Assembly: GCF_014235185.1 (NCBI RefSeq)
Contig: NZ_CP060131.1
Location: forward strand, 3,355,501 to 3,419,500
DNA: 64,000 nucleotides
Direction: 5' to 3'
Source: Pseudonocardia petroleophila
GTDB taxonomy: Bacteria; Actinomycetota; Actinomycetes; Mycobacteriales; Pseudonocardiaceae
Made by a program: the position numbers and the translations under genes. The notes beneath the pieces were generated by a model. It ran no database searches, had not been told where the DNA came from, and saw only the letters and a program-made list of their open reading frames with translations. Below, piece by piece: positions 51,458 to 60,315 of this stretch (its first letter is position 1; each line of letters begins with the position of its first letter).

Positions 51458-53401
51458 GTGACGACCGCTCCGTTCGGATCCTGGCCCACCCCGATCACCT
51501 CCGAGCTCGTCGTCGCCGCGGCCGTCTCGCTCGCCGAGGTCCGTGTCGACGGGGCCGAGGTGTACTGGTCGGAGGCCCGGCCCGCCGACGGCGGCCGCAC
51601 CCAGCTGGTCCGCCGGGCCGCCGACGGCTCCGTCGGGGACCTGCTGCCCGCCGGGTCGAACGCCCGCACCGGGGTGCACGAGTACGGCGGCGGCGCCTGG
51701 TGGGTGCAGGACGGCGTCATCTGGTTCACCGAGTGGGCCGACCAGCGCCTGTACCGGCTGGCGGACGGCACCGCCGAGCCCCTGACCCCGGTCCCCGCGG
51801 TCGAGCGCGGCGACCGCTACGCCGACGGCGACGTCCACGGCGACGTGATCGTCTGCGTCCGGGAGCGGCACGGGGACGGTGAGCCCCGCAACGAGGTCGT
51901 CCGCCTCACCGCGCACGTGCCGACCGATGAGCCGGAGGTGCTGGTCACCGGGCCCGACTTCGTCGCCGCGCCCCGGCTGAGCCCCGACGGCACCACGCTG
52001 GCCTGGTTGCAGTGGAACCACCCGTCGATGCCGTGGGACGCCGTCGAGCTCGTCGTCCGCGATCTCGCGACGGGGGAGGAGACCGTGGTCGCGGGCGGGC
52101 CGTGGGAGTCGGTGGCGGAGCCGTCCTGGCAGCCGGACGGCTCGCTGTGGTTCGTCTCCGACCGCACCGACTGGTGGAACCTCTACCGCTGGCTGCCCGG
52201 CTCCGACATCGAGCCGATCGTGCGGATCGACGCCGAGGTCGGGGTGCCGCAGTGGCGCCTGGCCGGCTCGCGCTACGCCGTGCTCGCCGACGGCGCGGTG
52301 GTCTTCGCCCGCCGCCGCGCCGGCTCCGACGCCCTCGCCGTGCGCGGCACCGGCGGCCTGATCGCCGACCTCGACCTGCCGTTCTGCGAGGTCGGCGCCG
52401 TGCGCTCGGCGGGCGGCTCGGCCGTCGTCGTCGCCGGGACGCCGACCGCCGAGCCGGGCGTCCACCGCGTCACGCCGCCCGGCCCCGACTCCGACACCGT
52501 CGTCGTCACCCTGTGCGCCCCCCGCGACCTGGGTCTCGACCCGGCCGGCGTCGCGGTCGCCGAGCACCTGAGCTTCCCGTCCGTCGACGCCGGGGGCGAG
52601 CCGCGCACCGCGCACGCCCTCTACTACGCCCCGGCCAGCGCCACCCACACCGGCCCCGAGGGCGACGCGCCGCCGCTGCTCGTCGTCATCCACGGCGGCC
52701 CGACGGCCGCGGCGTCGTCCTCGTTCTCGGTGGCCACCCAGTACTGGACGAGCCGCGGGTTCGCCGTCGTCAGCGTCGACCACGGCGGCTCCACCGGCTA
52801 CGGCCGCGCCTACCGCGAGGAGCTGCTCGGGCAGTGGGGCGTGATCGACGTCGCCGACTGCCTGGCCGTGGCCCGCCGCCTGGCCGACACCGGCCGCGCC
52901 GACCCCGCCCGCCTGCTCATCCGCGGCGGCTCGGCAGGCGGGTTCACCGTGCTCTCCGCGCTGGCCCGCCCCGGGTCGCCGTTCGCGGCGGGCGCCGACC
53001 ACTTCGGCGTCGCCGACCTCGAGGCGCTGGCCCGCGACACCCACAAGTTCGAGAGCCGCTACCTCGACCGGCTCGTCGGCCCGTACCCGCAGGACCGCGA
53101 GACCTACGTCGAGCGCTCCCCGATCCACCAGCTCGCGCAGTTCTCCGCCCCGCTGATCGTGCTGCAGGGGGCGGAGGACGCGATCGTGCCGCCCGCGCAG
53201 TCGGAGATGATCGTCGACGCGCTGCGCTCCACGGGCGTCCCCGTCGCCTACCTGCTCTTCGACGGCGAGCAGCACGGCTTCCGGCGCGCGGAGAACATCC
53301 GCCGGGCGCTGGACGCCGAGCTGAGCTTCTACGCGCAGATCCTCGGCTTCGAGCTGCCCGCGGCCGAGGGCATCGAGCCGGTGGCGATCGAGAACCTCTA
53401 G
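51458..53401 (+). CDS. S9 family prolyl oligopeptidase/acylaminoacyl peptidase
   Basis: 647 residues from GTG 51458. The N-terminal 360 residues are a beta-propeller (repeated SPDGTTLAWL and WQPDGSLWFVSDRTDWWN motifs). The alpha/beta hydrolase has VIHGGPTAAASSSF as oxyanion region, the nucleophile in RGGSAGGFTVLSAL (about residue 490), catalytic Asp in QGAEDAIVPP and His in GEQHGFRR. It cleaves short peptides or acylated N-termini in the cytoplasm. No signal peptide. Convergent with gluD, sharing CTAG at the stops. Confidence 0.93.
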   Translation: MTTAPFGSWPTPITSELVVAAAVSLAEVRVDGAEVYWSEARPADGGRTQLVRRAADGSVGDLLPAGSNARTGVHEYGGGAWWVQDGVIWFTEWADQRLYRLADGTAEPLTPVPAVERGDRYADGDVHGDVIVCVRERHGDGEPRNEVVRLTAHVPTDEPEVLVTGPDFVAAPRLSPDGTTLAWLQWNHPSMPWDAVELVVRDLATGEETVVAGGPWESVAEPSWQPDGSLWFVSDRTDWWNLYRWLPGSDIEPIVRIDAEVGVPQWRLAGSRYAVLADGAVVFARRRAGSDALAVRGTGGLIADLDLPFCEVGAVRSAGGSAVVVAGTPTAEPGVHRVTPPGPDSDTVVVTLCAPRDLGLDPAGVAVAEHLSFPSVDAGGEPRTAHALYYAPASATHTGPEGDAPPLLVVIHGGPTAAASSSFSVATQYWTSRGFAVVSVDHGGSTGYGRAYREELLGQWGVIDVADCLAVARRLADTGRADPARLLIRGGSAGGFTVLSALARPGSPFAAGADHFGVADLEALARDTHKFESRYLDRLVGPYPQDRETYVERSPIHQLAQFSAPLIVLQGAEDAIVPPAQSEMIVDALRSTGVPVAYLLFDGEQHGFRRAENIRRALDAELSFYAQILGFELPAAEGIEPVAIENL

Positions 53402-54264
53402 ACCAGCGCCCCCTCCTGGGCCGAGGGTGCGGGCGCGGCACCGGTGGGCGTCGTCGTGCTGCGCGACAGGCGCTTCTCCACGTAGGTGGCCAGCCGGCTC
53501 AGTGCGTAGTTGATGACGATGAAGATGATCGCGACGACGAAGAACATCTGCAGCGGGTTCTTGGTCGTCTGGACGATGATCTGCGCCGTCCGCAGCAGCT
53601 CCGGGTAGAGGATGATGAAGCCCAGTGCGGTGTCCTTGAGCACCACGACGAGCTGGCTGATCAGCGCCGGGAGCATCACCCGGAACGCCTGGGGGAGCTG
53701 GATCAGCCGCAGGCTCTGGCCCCGGGTCATCCCCACCGCCGCGGCGGCCTCCGCCTGGCCGCGGGGCAGCGACGCCACGCCCGCCCGGACGATCTCGGCG
53801 ATGATCACCGAGTTGTACAGGGTGAGGCCGATGACGAGGTAGGCGAGGATCGGCAGGTCGATCCCGAGCGCCGGCAGGGCGCGCGCCGCGAAGAAGATCG
53901 TCACGACGACCGGCAGGCCGCGCAGCAGCTCGACCACGCCGACGACCAGCCAGCGGTACCACGGGGCGCTGACCAGCCTGGTCACGGCCAGCAGGGTGCC
54001 GACCACCAGCGAGAACACGACCGCCAGCGCCGCCGCGGCGAGCGTGGCCTGCAGGCCCAGCCCGATGCGCTGCCAGACCAGCGGGAACTCCTCGGTCGTG
54101 GGGTCGAGCAGGGGGCCCCACTTTTCCGCGGTGAACTGCTCCTGCTCGGCCAGCCGCAGGACCACCACCACGAGGACCGCCAGCACGACGGCGCCCGCGA
54201 TCAGGCTGCCGATCAGGATCCGGCGCCGCGACCGCGGCCCCGGGATGTCGTAGAGGACGCTCAT
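53398..54264 (-). CDS. gluD: Amino-acid ABC transporter permease GluD type
   Basis: 288 residues from ATG 54264. A first helix (residues 16-38), then the His/Glu/Gln-family permease core: GLQATLAAAALAVVFSLVVG, ELLRGLPVVVTIFF, and the ATPase-contact EAA loop GQAEAAAAVGMTRGQSLRLI, LPQAFRVMLPALISQLVVVL. It pairs with GluC as a heterodimer. The C-terminal tail is hydrophilic. Last gene of gluABCD, coupled by a 25-codon ORF to gluC. Corynebacterial gluABCD, also found near recX, imports glutamate. Confidence 0.9.
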   Translation of the reverse strand: MSVLYDIPGPRSRRRILIGSLIAGAVVLAVLVVVVLRLAEQEQFTAEKWGPLLDPTTEEFPLVWQRIGLGLQATLAAAALAVVFSLVVGTLLAVTRLVSAPWYRWLVVGVVELLRGLPVVVTIFFAARALPALGIDLPILAYLVIGLTLYNSVIIAEIVRAGVASLPRGQAEAAAAVGMTRGQSLRLIQLPQAFRVMLPALISQLVVVLKDTALGFIILYPELLRTAQIIVQTTKNPLQMFFVVAIIFIVINYALSRLATYVEKRLSRSTTTPTGAAPAPSAQEGALV

Positions 54265-54338
54265 CGCACTCCCTCGCTTCGCGAGCTCGGCGCTTCGCGC
54301 AGGCGCTGTACCGGTGATTCGCTCGCAGGCTCGCTCAT
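54261..54338 (-). CDS. 25-codon ORF bridging gluC and gluD
   Basis: ATG 54338 overlaps the gluC stop (ATGA) and its TGA overlaps the gluD start (ATGA), so ribosomes could pass through without leaving. The product MSEPASESPVQRLREAPSSR plus five residues is hydrophilic and looks non-functional; the role is probably translational coupling. It could also be chance in a repeat-like spacer rich in CGCTTCGCG and GCTCGC words. Confidence 0.4.
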   Translation of the reverse strand: MSEPASESPVQRLREAPSSRSEGVR

Positions 54339-54985
54339 CGCGCGATCGCCACCTTCCGCTCGGCCAGGCCCAGCAGCAGGCCCGCCGGGATGGTCAGGAC
54401 GAGGTAGCCCAGTGCGACCCCGATCAGCACCGGGATCACGGCGAGCCCGCCGGCCCCGGTGAGCTGCACCCCGACGGAGTACAGGTCGCCGCCGACCCCC
54501 ACGGCGCCGACGATCGCGGAGTTCTTGATCATCGCGATGAGGACGTTGCCGAGCGGCGGCACCACGGTGCGGACGGCCTGGGGCAGGACGACGACGGTCA
54601 GCGTCTGGCCGAAGGTCATGCCCACCGACCGGGCGGCCTCGGCCTGGCCGGGGGCCACCGAGTTGATGCCGCTGCGGATGGCCTCGCAGACGAACGCCGA
54701 GGTGTAGAGCGCGAGGCCGGTGACCCCGAACCAGAAGAACGACCCGTTGACCCCGATCTCGGGCAGCCCGAACGCGATCGTGAACAGCACGACGCTGAGC
54801 GGGGTGTTGCGCAGCACGGTGACCCAGGCGCTGCCCACCCACTGCAGGGGCGGGGCGGGGGAGACCCGGAACCCGGCCATGATCGTGCCGAGGACGAGTG
54901 CCCCGAGCCCGGAGAGCAGGGAGATCTGCAGGGTGGTCAGCACCCCCGTCCCGTACAGCCCGAGGTTGTCGGTGACGGCGTTCAC
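54335..54985 (-). CDS. gluC: Amino-acid ABC transporter permease GluC type
   Basis: 216 residues from GTG 54985 with AGGAGG upstream. GVLTTLQISLLSGLGALVLG, VTVLRNTPLSVVLFTIAFGL, and the EAA loop GQAEAARSVGMTFGQTLTVV, LPQAVRTVVPPLGNVLIAMI mark a His/Glu/Gln-type permease with five helices. Partner of GluD. A long hairpin separates it from gluB. Confidence 0.92.
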   Translation of the reverse strand: MNAVTDNLGLYGTGVLTTLQISLLSGLGALVLGTIMAGFRVSPAPPLQWVGSAWVTVLRNTPLSVVLFTIAFGLPEIGVNGSFFWFGVTGLALYTSAFVCEAIRSGINSVAPGQAEAARSVGMTFGQTLTVVVLPQAVRTVVPPLGNVLIAMIKNSAIVGAVGVGGDLYSVGVQLTGAGGLAVIPVLIGVALGYLVLTIPAGLLLGLAERKVAIAR

Positions 54986-55022
54986 GCCGGTCCTCCTGGT
55001 TCGAGTGGGACTGTCGGAGCAC

Positions 55023-55066
55023 GTCGGGGACGTCGACCCGGTGCTACGGGTCGACGTCCCCGACGA
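55023..55066 (-). terminator. 19-bp intercistronic hairpin between gluB and gluC
   Basis: CGTCGGGGACGTCGACCCG (55023-55041) pairs perfectly with 55048-55066; loop GTGCTA. It lies 32 bases past the gluB stop inside the operon. Such hairpins usually stop most transcripts or protect the 3' end of the binding-protein message, giving more GluB than permease. Confidence 0.8.
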
Positions 55067-55098
55067 CGTCGCTCAGATGATCGGACGCTCGGCCGCGA

Positions 55099-55986
55099 TC
55101 AGCTGCAGGCGGCGAGCTCGGGCAGCTCGGGAGCGGGCTCCCCGGAGATCTCGCCGGCGGTGGAGTCCCACGCCGCGGCGTAGCTGCCGTCGGCGGCGGC
55201 GGCCTGCAGGGTGGAGTTGATGAACTCGCAGAACGCGACGTCGCCCTTGGTGATGCCGATGCCGTAGGGCTCGGCGGTGAAGGACTCGCCGACCAGCTTG
55301 AACGCGCCGTCGCTGTCGGCGACGAAGCCGGTCAGGATGACGTTGTCGGTGGTGACGACGTCGACCTGGTTCGTGCGCAGGGCGTCGGCGCACTTGCTGT
55401 AGACGTCGAACGTCGTCAGCTGGGCCGGGTCGATGAACTCGGCGATGTTCTTCTCGGGGGTGGACCCGGCGACGGTGCAGACCCGGGCACCGGAGGCGCG
55501 CAGCGACTCCTTGTCGGTGACCGCGGTGTAGTCGCTGCGGATCATCAGGGTCTGGCCGGCCTCGTAGTACGGGCCCGCGAAGCTGATGCGCTCCTTGCGG
55601 GCGTCGTTGATCGTGTACGTGGCGGCGACGATGTCGACGCGGTCGGTCTCGAGCACCTCCTCGCGCAGCGCGGACGGCGCCTCGGTGTAGGTGATGCCGT
55701 CCGGGCCGATGCCCAGGCCGGCCGCGATGATCTTCGCGATCTCGACGTCGAAGCCGGTCGGGGTGCCGTCCAGGCCCTGCAGCCCGAAGCCCGGCTGGTC
55801 GAACTTGGTGCCGACGCGCAGGGCGCCCGCCTCGGCCAGCCGCGCCATCGTCGTGCCCGCCTCGAAGGTGGGGGCGTCGGCGACCGGCGGGCCGGAGCTC
55901 TCGGCGGGGGCGCCGCCGCAGGCGGTCGCCGTGAGGACGACGGCCGCGACGGTGGCCGCGACCTTCGAGAGGGTGGAGAGGCGCAT
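55099..55986 (-). CDS. gluB: Glutamate-type ABC transporter substrate-binding lipoprotein
   Basis: 295 residues from ATG 55986 (GGAAGG about 12 bases upstream). Lipoprotein signal with lipobox LTATACGG (Cys about residue 23). The mature protein is a cluster F type amino-acid binding protein: GALRVGTKFDQPGFGLQGLD, GFDVEIAKIIAAGLG, SFAGPYYEAGQTLMI, and AEPYGIGITKGD. It is tethered outside the membrane and hands glutamate or a related amino acid to GluCD. Thirty bases after gluA. Confidence 0.93.
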   Translation of the reverse strand: MRLSTLSKVAATVAAVVLTATACGGAPAESSGPPVADAPTFEAGTTMARLAEAGALRVGTKFDQPGFGLQGLDGTPTGFDVEIAKIIAAGLGIGPDGITYTEAPSALREEVLETDRVDIVAATYTINDARKERISFAGPYYEAGQTLMIRSDYTAVTDKESLRASGARVCTVAGSTPEKNIAEFIDPAQLTTFDVYSKCADALRTNQVDVVTTDNVILTGFVADSDGAFKLVGESFTAEPYGIGITKGDVAFCEFINSTLQAAAADGSYAAAWDSTAGEISGEPAPELPELAACS

Positions 55987-56016
55987 GGTGGGGCGGGTCC
56001 TTCCGTCGGGGCGGAG

Positions 56017-56760
56017 CTAGTGGGACAGGATCTTGCCGAGGAAGTCCTTGGCACGGTCCGAGGTGGGCTGGGAGAAGAACGTCTCCGGTGCGGCGTCCTC
56101 GACGATCTCGCCGTCGGACATGAACACGACGCGGTGCGCGGCGCGGCGGGCGAAGCCCATCTCGTGGGTGACCACGAGCATGGTCATGCCCTCCTTGGCC
56201 AGCGTCGTCATGACGTCGAGGACCTCGTTGACCATCTCCGGGTCGAGCGCGGAGGTGGGCTCGTCGAACAGCATGACCTTGGGCTTCATCGCCAGTGCGC
56301 GGGCGATCGCCGCGCGCTGCTGCTGGCCGCCGGAGAGCTGGGCGGGGTACTTGTCCTTCTGGTTCGCGATCCCGACGCGCTCCAGGAGCGCGAGGCCGTT
56401 CTTCTCGGCCTCGGCCTTGTTCGTCCGGCGCACCTTCAGCGGTGCGAGCGTGACGTTCTCCAGGATCGTCTTGTGCGCGAACAGGTTGAAGCTCTGGAAC
56501 ACCATGCCGACGTCGGCGCGCAGCCCGGCCAGCGCCTTGCCCTCGGCGGGGAGGTCGGTGCCGTCGACCTGGATGGTGCCCGAGTCGATCGGCTCCAGCC
56601 GGTTGATCGTGCGGCAGAGCGTCGACTTGCCGGAGCCGGACGGTCCGAGGACCACCACGACCTGTCCCGGCTCCACGTCGAGGTTGATGTCGCGCAGGAC
56701 GTGGAGGTCGCCGAAGTGCTTGTCGACGGACGCCATGCGGATCATGGGGGTATCACTCAC
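56017..56760 (-). CDS. gluA: Glutamate-type ABC transporter ATP-binding protein
   Basis: 247 residues from GTG 56760, six bases after GGAGG; a later ATG at 56748 is the alternative. Walker [22 protein letters not shown]-loop [20 protein letters not shown], signature [20 protein letters not shown], Walker [21 protein letters not shown], switch His [10 protein letters not shown]. First gene of gluABCD. A -10 TAGCGT with TGGACT 18 bases upstream can be read on the minus strand in the intergenic region shared with the divergent OmpR-type gene. Confidence 0.95.
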   Translation of the reverse strand: MSDTPMIRMASVDKHFGDLHVLRDINLDVEPGQVVVVLGPSGSGKSTLCRTINRLEPIDSGTIQVDGTDLPAEGKALAGLRADVGMVFQSFNLFAHKTILENVTLAPLKVRRTNKAEAEKNGLALLERVGIANQKDKYPAQLSGGQQQRAAIARALAMKPKVMLFDEPTSALDPEMVNEVLDVMTTLAKEGMTMLVVTHEMGFARRAAHRVVFMSDGEIVEDAAPETFFSQPTSDRAKDFLGKILSH

Positions 56761-56873
56761 GGGTGCCTCCGAGCATGGCGGGACGCTAGGGCGAATCGGA
56801 CACCACAGTCCAGCATCTTGAGGCACCCATAGGGTTTCGCTGCGATAACGAGATCTCGGGGAGACTGGGGCGC

Positions 56874-57551
56874 GTGCACATCCTGCTGGTGGAGGACGAC
56901 GACCGGATCGCGGCGGCGCTGCGCCCGGCGCTGCACCGCCACGGCATGACCACGACCCGCCTCTCGCACGGCCGCGGGGCGGTCGACGCGCTCGCCGGCG
57001 TCGACGTCGTGCTGCTCGACCTGGGCCTGCCCGACGTCGACGGCGTGGACGTCTGCCGCGCGATCCGGGCCGCCAGCGAGGTGCCGGTGATCGTGGTGTC
57101 GGCGCGCGGGGAGGTCGACGACCGCATCCTCGGCCTGCACTCCGGTGCCGACGACTACCTCGTCAAGCCCTACGACATCGGCGAGCTCGTGGCGCGGGTG
57201 CACGCGGTGTACCGGCGGCGGCGGGTGGAGTCGGCGACGGAGGGCGTGGCCGACGTCGTCGAGGTCGACGGGGTGCGCGTCGACCTCACCCGGCACACGG
57301 TCGCCGTCGGGGACCGGCCGGTGACGCTCACCCGCAAGGAGTTCCAGGTGCTCGCGCTGCTGGCGAGCTCGGGCGGGGCGGTGTGCACGCGGAACCGGAT
57401 CGTGGCCGAGGTGTGGGGCCGGACCTGGGCGGGGGCCAACCGCACGCTCGACGTGCACGTAGCGACGCTGCGCACCAAGCTCGGGCGGCCGGAGCTGGTG
57501 CAGACCGTCCGCGGGGTCGGGTACCGCCTCGGGCTCCCCGGGGCGGAGTGA
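56874..57551 (+). CDS. OmpR/PhoB family response regulator
   Basis: 225 residues from GTG 56874. Receiver: [13 protein letters not shown], phospho-Asp in [17 protein letters not shown] (about residue 47), [21 protein letters not shown]. Winged helix: [52 protein letters not shown]. The sensor kinase follows three bases downstream. Divergent from gluA, so it may control the transporter; in other actinobacteria such a pair is found next to a TAXI-type binding protein, which here lies further on at 61008. Confidence 0.93.
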   Translation: MHILLVEDDDRIAAALRPALHRHGMTTTRLSHGRGAVDALAGVDVVLLDLGLPDVDGVDVCRAIRAASEVPVIVVSARGEVDDRILGLHSGADDYLVKPYDIGELVARVHAVYRRRRVESATEGVADVVEVDGVRVDLTRHTVAVGDRPVTLTRKEFQVLALLASSGGAVCTRNRIVAEVWGRTWAGANRTLDVHVATLRTKLGRPELVQTVRGVGYRLGLPGAE

Positions 57552-57554
57552 GCG

Positions 57555-58931
57555 GTGGGGGCGCGGCTGCTGGTGATCATGGTCCTCGTGGTGGGGCTGC
57601 TCGCCGCGGGCCTCGGGGTGCCGCTGGCGCTGGCCAGCGCCGCGGCGTCGCAGCAGGACCTGTTCACCAACCGGCTGATCGACACCATCTACTACGCCTC
57701 GTCGGCCGAGCGCCCGCTCACCGAGGCCGACACCTCCCAGCTCGAGGCCGCGCTGCGCCGCTACGACGAGATCTACGGCGACGCCGTGCTCGTCCTCGAC
57801 ACCTCCGGCGACGCGGTGGTGGCCTCGCGCACCCCCGCCCCGGTCCTCGACGAGAACGGCCGCGAACGGGTCACCCTCGCGCTGGCCCGCCAGCCGTCGA
57901 AGCCGTACCCGCTGATCCTGCCGTGGGACGACCGCCCGCTGGTGCTCGCCGAGCCGGTGCTCGCCGACACCGAGGTCCGCGGGGTCGTCGTCACGATCTC
58001 CTCCACGGCGGCGGTGCGGGCCGACGAGCTGCGGACGTGGTCGCTGGTCGCGGTGGCCGCGCTGGTGGCGCTCGCGCTCGGCGTGCTCGTCGCGCTGCCG
58101 GTGGTGCGCTGGATCCTGCGCCCGGTGCGGCGCCTCGACGAGGGCACCGGGCGCGTCGCCGCAGCCGTGCTCGCCGGGGCGCGACCCGACCCGGTGTCGG
58201 ACAACTCCGGCCCGCCCGAGCTGCGCCGCCTCTCCGCGTCGTTCGACCGCATGGCCGAGCAGGTGACGCAGGCCTACTCCGCGCAGCGCGCGTTCGTCGC
58301 CGACGCGAGCCACCAGCTCCGCAACCCGCTCACCGCGCTGAGCCTGCGGCTGTCCAACCTGCACGGCCGCGTCGACGCCGACGCGGCCGAGGACCACGTC
58401 GCCGCGCTCGAGGAGGCCGAGCGCCTGTCCACCCTGCTCGACGGCCTGCTGGCCCTCGCGCGCGCCGAGCGCACGGTCCCGCTGGTCCCGCTCGCGGTCG
58501 ACGACGGCGTCGACGACCGGCTGGAGGCCTGGCGCCCGCTCGCCGAGCACAGCGGCCTCGAGCTCGTGCGCGACGGGCCGCGCGGGCTGCGGGCGACCGG
58601 GCCGGCGGGGGCCGTCGAGACGGTGCTCGACGCGGTGCTCGACAACGCCGTCAAGTTCACCCCGGCGGGCGGCACGGTGACGGTGCGGACGGCGGTGCGC
58701 GGCGACCACGTCGAGATCGCGGTGCGCGACACCGGCCCGGGGCTCGCCCCCGACGAGCTCGACCGCGCCACCGACCGCTTCTGGCGCAGCCCCGGCCAGA
58801 TCAACACCGAGGGATCGGGGCTGGGGCTGGCGATCGCGGCCCGGACCGTCGAGCTCGGGGGAGGGCAGCTGCTGCTGGAGCTGCCGTCGGGGGGCGGGCT
58901 GCGGGTGGTGGCGCGGTTGCCGCGGGCCTGA
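57555..58931 (+). CDS. Sensor histidine kinase (HisKA type)
   Basis: 458 residues from GTG 57555. A first membrane helix (residues 5-30), an extracytoplasmic sensor of about 130 residues, a second helix (about 160-180) and HAMP. The phospho-acceptor region is AFVADASHQLRNPLTALSLR. The ATPase domain has VLDAVLDNAVKFTPAGGTVT (N-box), RDTGPGLAPDE (G1) and TEGSGLGLAIAARTVELGGG (G2). Partner of the preceding regulator. The signal sensed is unknown. Confidence 0.93.
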   Translation: MGARLLVIMVLVVGLLAAGLGVPLALASAAASQQDLFTNRLIDTIYYASSAERPLTEADTSQLEAALRRYDEIYGDAVLVLDTSGDAVVASRTPAPVLDENGRERVTLALARQPSKPYPLILPWDDRPLVLAEPVLADTEVRGVVVTISSTAAVRADELRTWSLVAVAALVALALGVLVALPVVRWILRPVRRLDEGTGRVAAAVLAGARPDPVSDNSGPPELRRLSASFDRMAEQVTQAYSAQRAFVADASHQLRNPLTALSLRLSNLHGRVDADAAEDHVAALEEAERLSTLLDGLLALARAERTVPLVPLAVDDGVDDRLEAWRPLAEHSGLELVRDGPRGLRATGPAGAVETVLDAVLDNAVKFTPAGGTVTVRTAVRGDHVEIAVRDTGPGLAPDELDRATDRFWRSPGQINTEGSGLGLAIAARTVELGGGQLLLELPSGGGLRVVARLPRA

Positions 58932-58934
58932 GGT

Positions 58935-59372
58935 TCAGGCCGGCACCGCCGGCCGCGCCGGCGCCAGTGCCCGCACGGCCAGGTACGCGAGCAGCCCGAG
59001 CGGGGCGAGCAGGATCGTCAGCAGCAGCACCGGCGCCATGACGAGCGGGTGGACGCCGCGCTCGCGGGCGTCGAGGTGGCACCAGCGGCCGACGAACAGG
59101 TCGAACGCGATGAAGTGCGCCCAGCCCGCCGCCGCGCCGACAGGCGTCCCGAGGAGGGCGGCGACGCCCGCGAGCCGCGGGTCCGCGACGGCGGGCAGCA
59201 CCGTGCCGAGCTCGGGCAGCACCGCCAGGGCGTAGACGAGCGCGGCCGGCACGACGATCAGCGGCGAGGCGACGATCCGCTGCGTCCACGACCAGGTCGG
59301 GGCCAGGATCATCAGTGCCCAGAACGGCAGCGCGAGCGGGAAGGCCAGCGCGAACAGCGTCCCCGCGCTCAC
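58935..59372 (-). CDS. ABA4-like (DUF4281) membrane protein
   Basis: 145 residues from GTG 59372 (GTGA overlap with the upstream gene). Four hydrophobic helices: LFALAFPLALPFWALMILAP, LIVVPAALVYALAVLPEL, GTPVGAAAGWAHFIAFDLFV, and VMAPVLLLTILLAPLGLLAY. GWAHFIAFDLFVGRWCHLDA is characteristic of ABA4-like proteins, known from plant neoxanthin synthesis; the bacterial role is unknown. Ends three bases from the convergent kinase gene. Confidence 0.8.
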   Translation of the reverse strand: MSAGTLFALAFPLALPFWALMILAPTWSWTQRIVASPLIVVPAALVYALAVLPELGTVLPAVADPRLAGVAALLGTPVGAAAGWAHFIAFDLFVGRWCHLDARERGVHPLVMAPVLLLTILLAPLGLLAYLAVRALAPARPAVPA

Positions 59373-60235
59373 GCCGGCACCCGCGCCCGGCCGGCGACCA
59401 GCGCCCCGGCGGCGCCCAGCACGACCACGGCGAGCGCGCCCAGGGTGAGCGCGTCCGGGGCGAGCAGCGGCTGCCCGCGCAGCGCCTGCCAGGTCAGCAG
59501 CAGCACCACCGCGCCGTAGGCGACCGCGGCGACGGTGACGATCCGCGTGCGCGCCGCCTCGGAGTACCGCCCGGTCGCCGCGAGCGCCGCGGCGAGCAGT
59601 GGCAGCGCCTGCAGGGCGTGCATGCCGACGAAGTGCCCGATGCGCAGGTCGCCGCCCGTCGTGCTCCAGCCGACGAGCAACAGCCCCGGGCCGCCGTCGG
59701 GGACGCCGACCGCGTGCGACCCGATCGCCGACATGACGAACCCGACCCCCATGCCGAGCAGCCCGACGACCAGCCCCAGCCGGATCGCCGTACCGGCCGC
59801 GCGGTCGCGCCCCGGCTCGCGCAGGAACCGCAATGCGATGGCGGCGGTCGCCAGCCAGAGCACCACGATCGTCACGCCCATGAGGGCGAACAGCAGGGAG
59901 TCGCCGAGGGTGTCGTCGTTGAAGTGGCTGCGCACGCCGCGCGCGGCCTGGCCGACGATGATCAGGATCTCGATCGCCCCGGCCGTCGTGATCGCCCAGC
60001 CGGCCCGCCGCAGCGCGGGCTCGCGGAGCTGGCCGAGCATCCAGGCCAGCGTGAAGGAGTACGCGGCGAGCGAGATGCTGAACTTCAGCGGTTTGAACCA
60101 CAGCGGCGCGCCGAGCAGCGTGCGCTGGTCGAGCACCGCGGCGAGCAGCAGGACGGCGGTGAGCGCGGTCATGGCGATCGCGAACCCGTACAGGCCGCGG
60201 TGGCCGCGCCGGGCGTCGGAGAGGACGGCGGTCAT
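59369..60235 (-). CDS. Conserved polytopic membrane protein, unknown function
   Basis: 288 residues from ATG 60235. About eight helices, with conserved-looking polar segments WFKPLKFSISLAAYSFTLAW, ARGVRSHFNDDTLGDSLLFA and LRIGHFVGMHALQALPLLAA between or in them; the histidines could bind heme or a metal, which is speculative. It is coupled to the ABA4-like gene and divergent from a TetR regulator with mirrored operator-like sequences, so it is probably controlled by that repressor. Confidence 0.75.
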   Translation of the reverse strand: MTAVLSDARRGHRGLYGFAIAMTALTAVLLLAAVLDQRTLLGAPLWFKPLKFSISLAAYSFTLAWMLGQLREPALRRAGWAITTAGAIEILIIVGQAARGVRSHFNDDTLGDSLLFALMGVTIVVLWLATAAIALRFLREPGRDRAAGTAIRLGLVVGLLGMGVGFVMSAIGSHAVGVPDGGPGLLLVGWSTTGGDLRIGHFVGMHALQALPLLAAALAATGRYSEAARTRIVTVAAVAYGAVVLLLTWQALRGQPLLAPDALTLGALAVVVLGAAGALVAGRARVPA

Positions 60236-60245
60236 GAGCTTCCCC

Positions 60246-60302
60246 TGACACTGTTAGTCTCGGTGAACGGCGTCAGTGTGCGATGCCCGACTAACACTGT
60301 CA
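60246..60302. promoter_or_regulatory. Mirrored operator sites between tetR and the membrane-protein operon
   Basis: TGACACTGTTAGTC (60246-60259) and GACTAACACTGTCA (60289-60302) are inverted copies with one mismatch, each lying next to the start region of one divergent gene; GTCAGTGTG (60272-60280) is a third partial copy. A dimeric TetR protein binding both would control both directions. Confidence 0.65.
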
Positions 60303-60315
60303 AGGAGTTCTGAAG

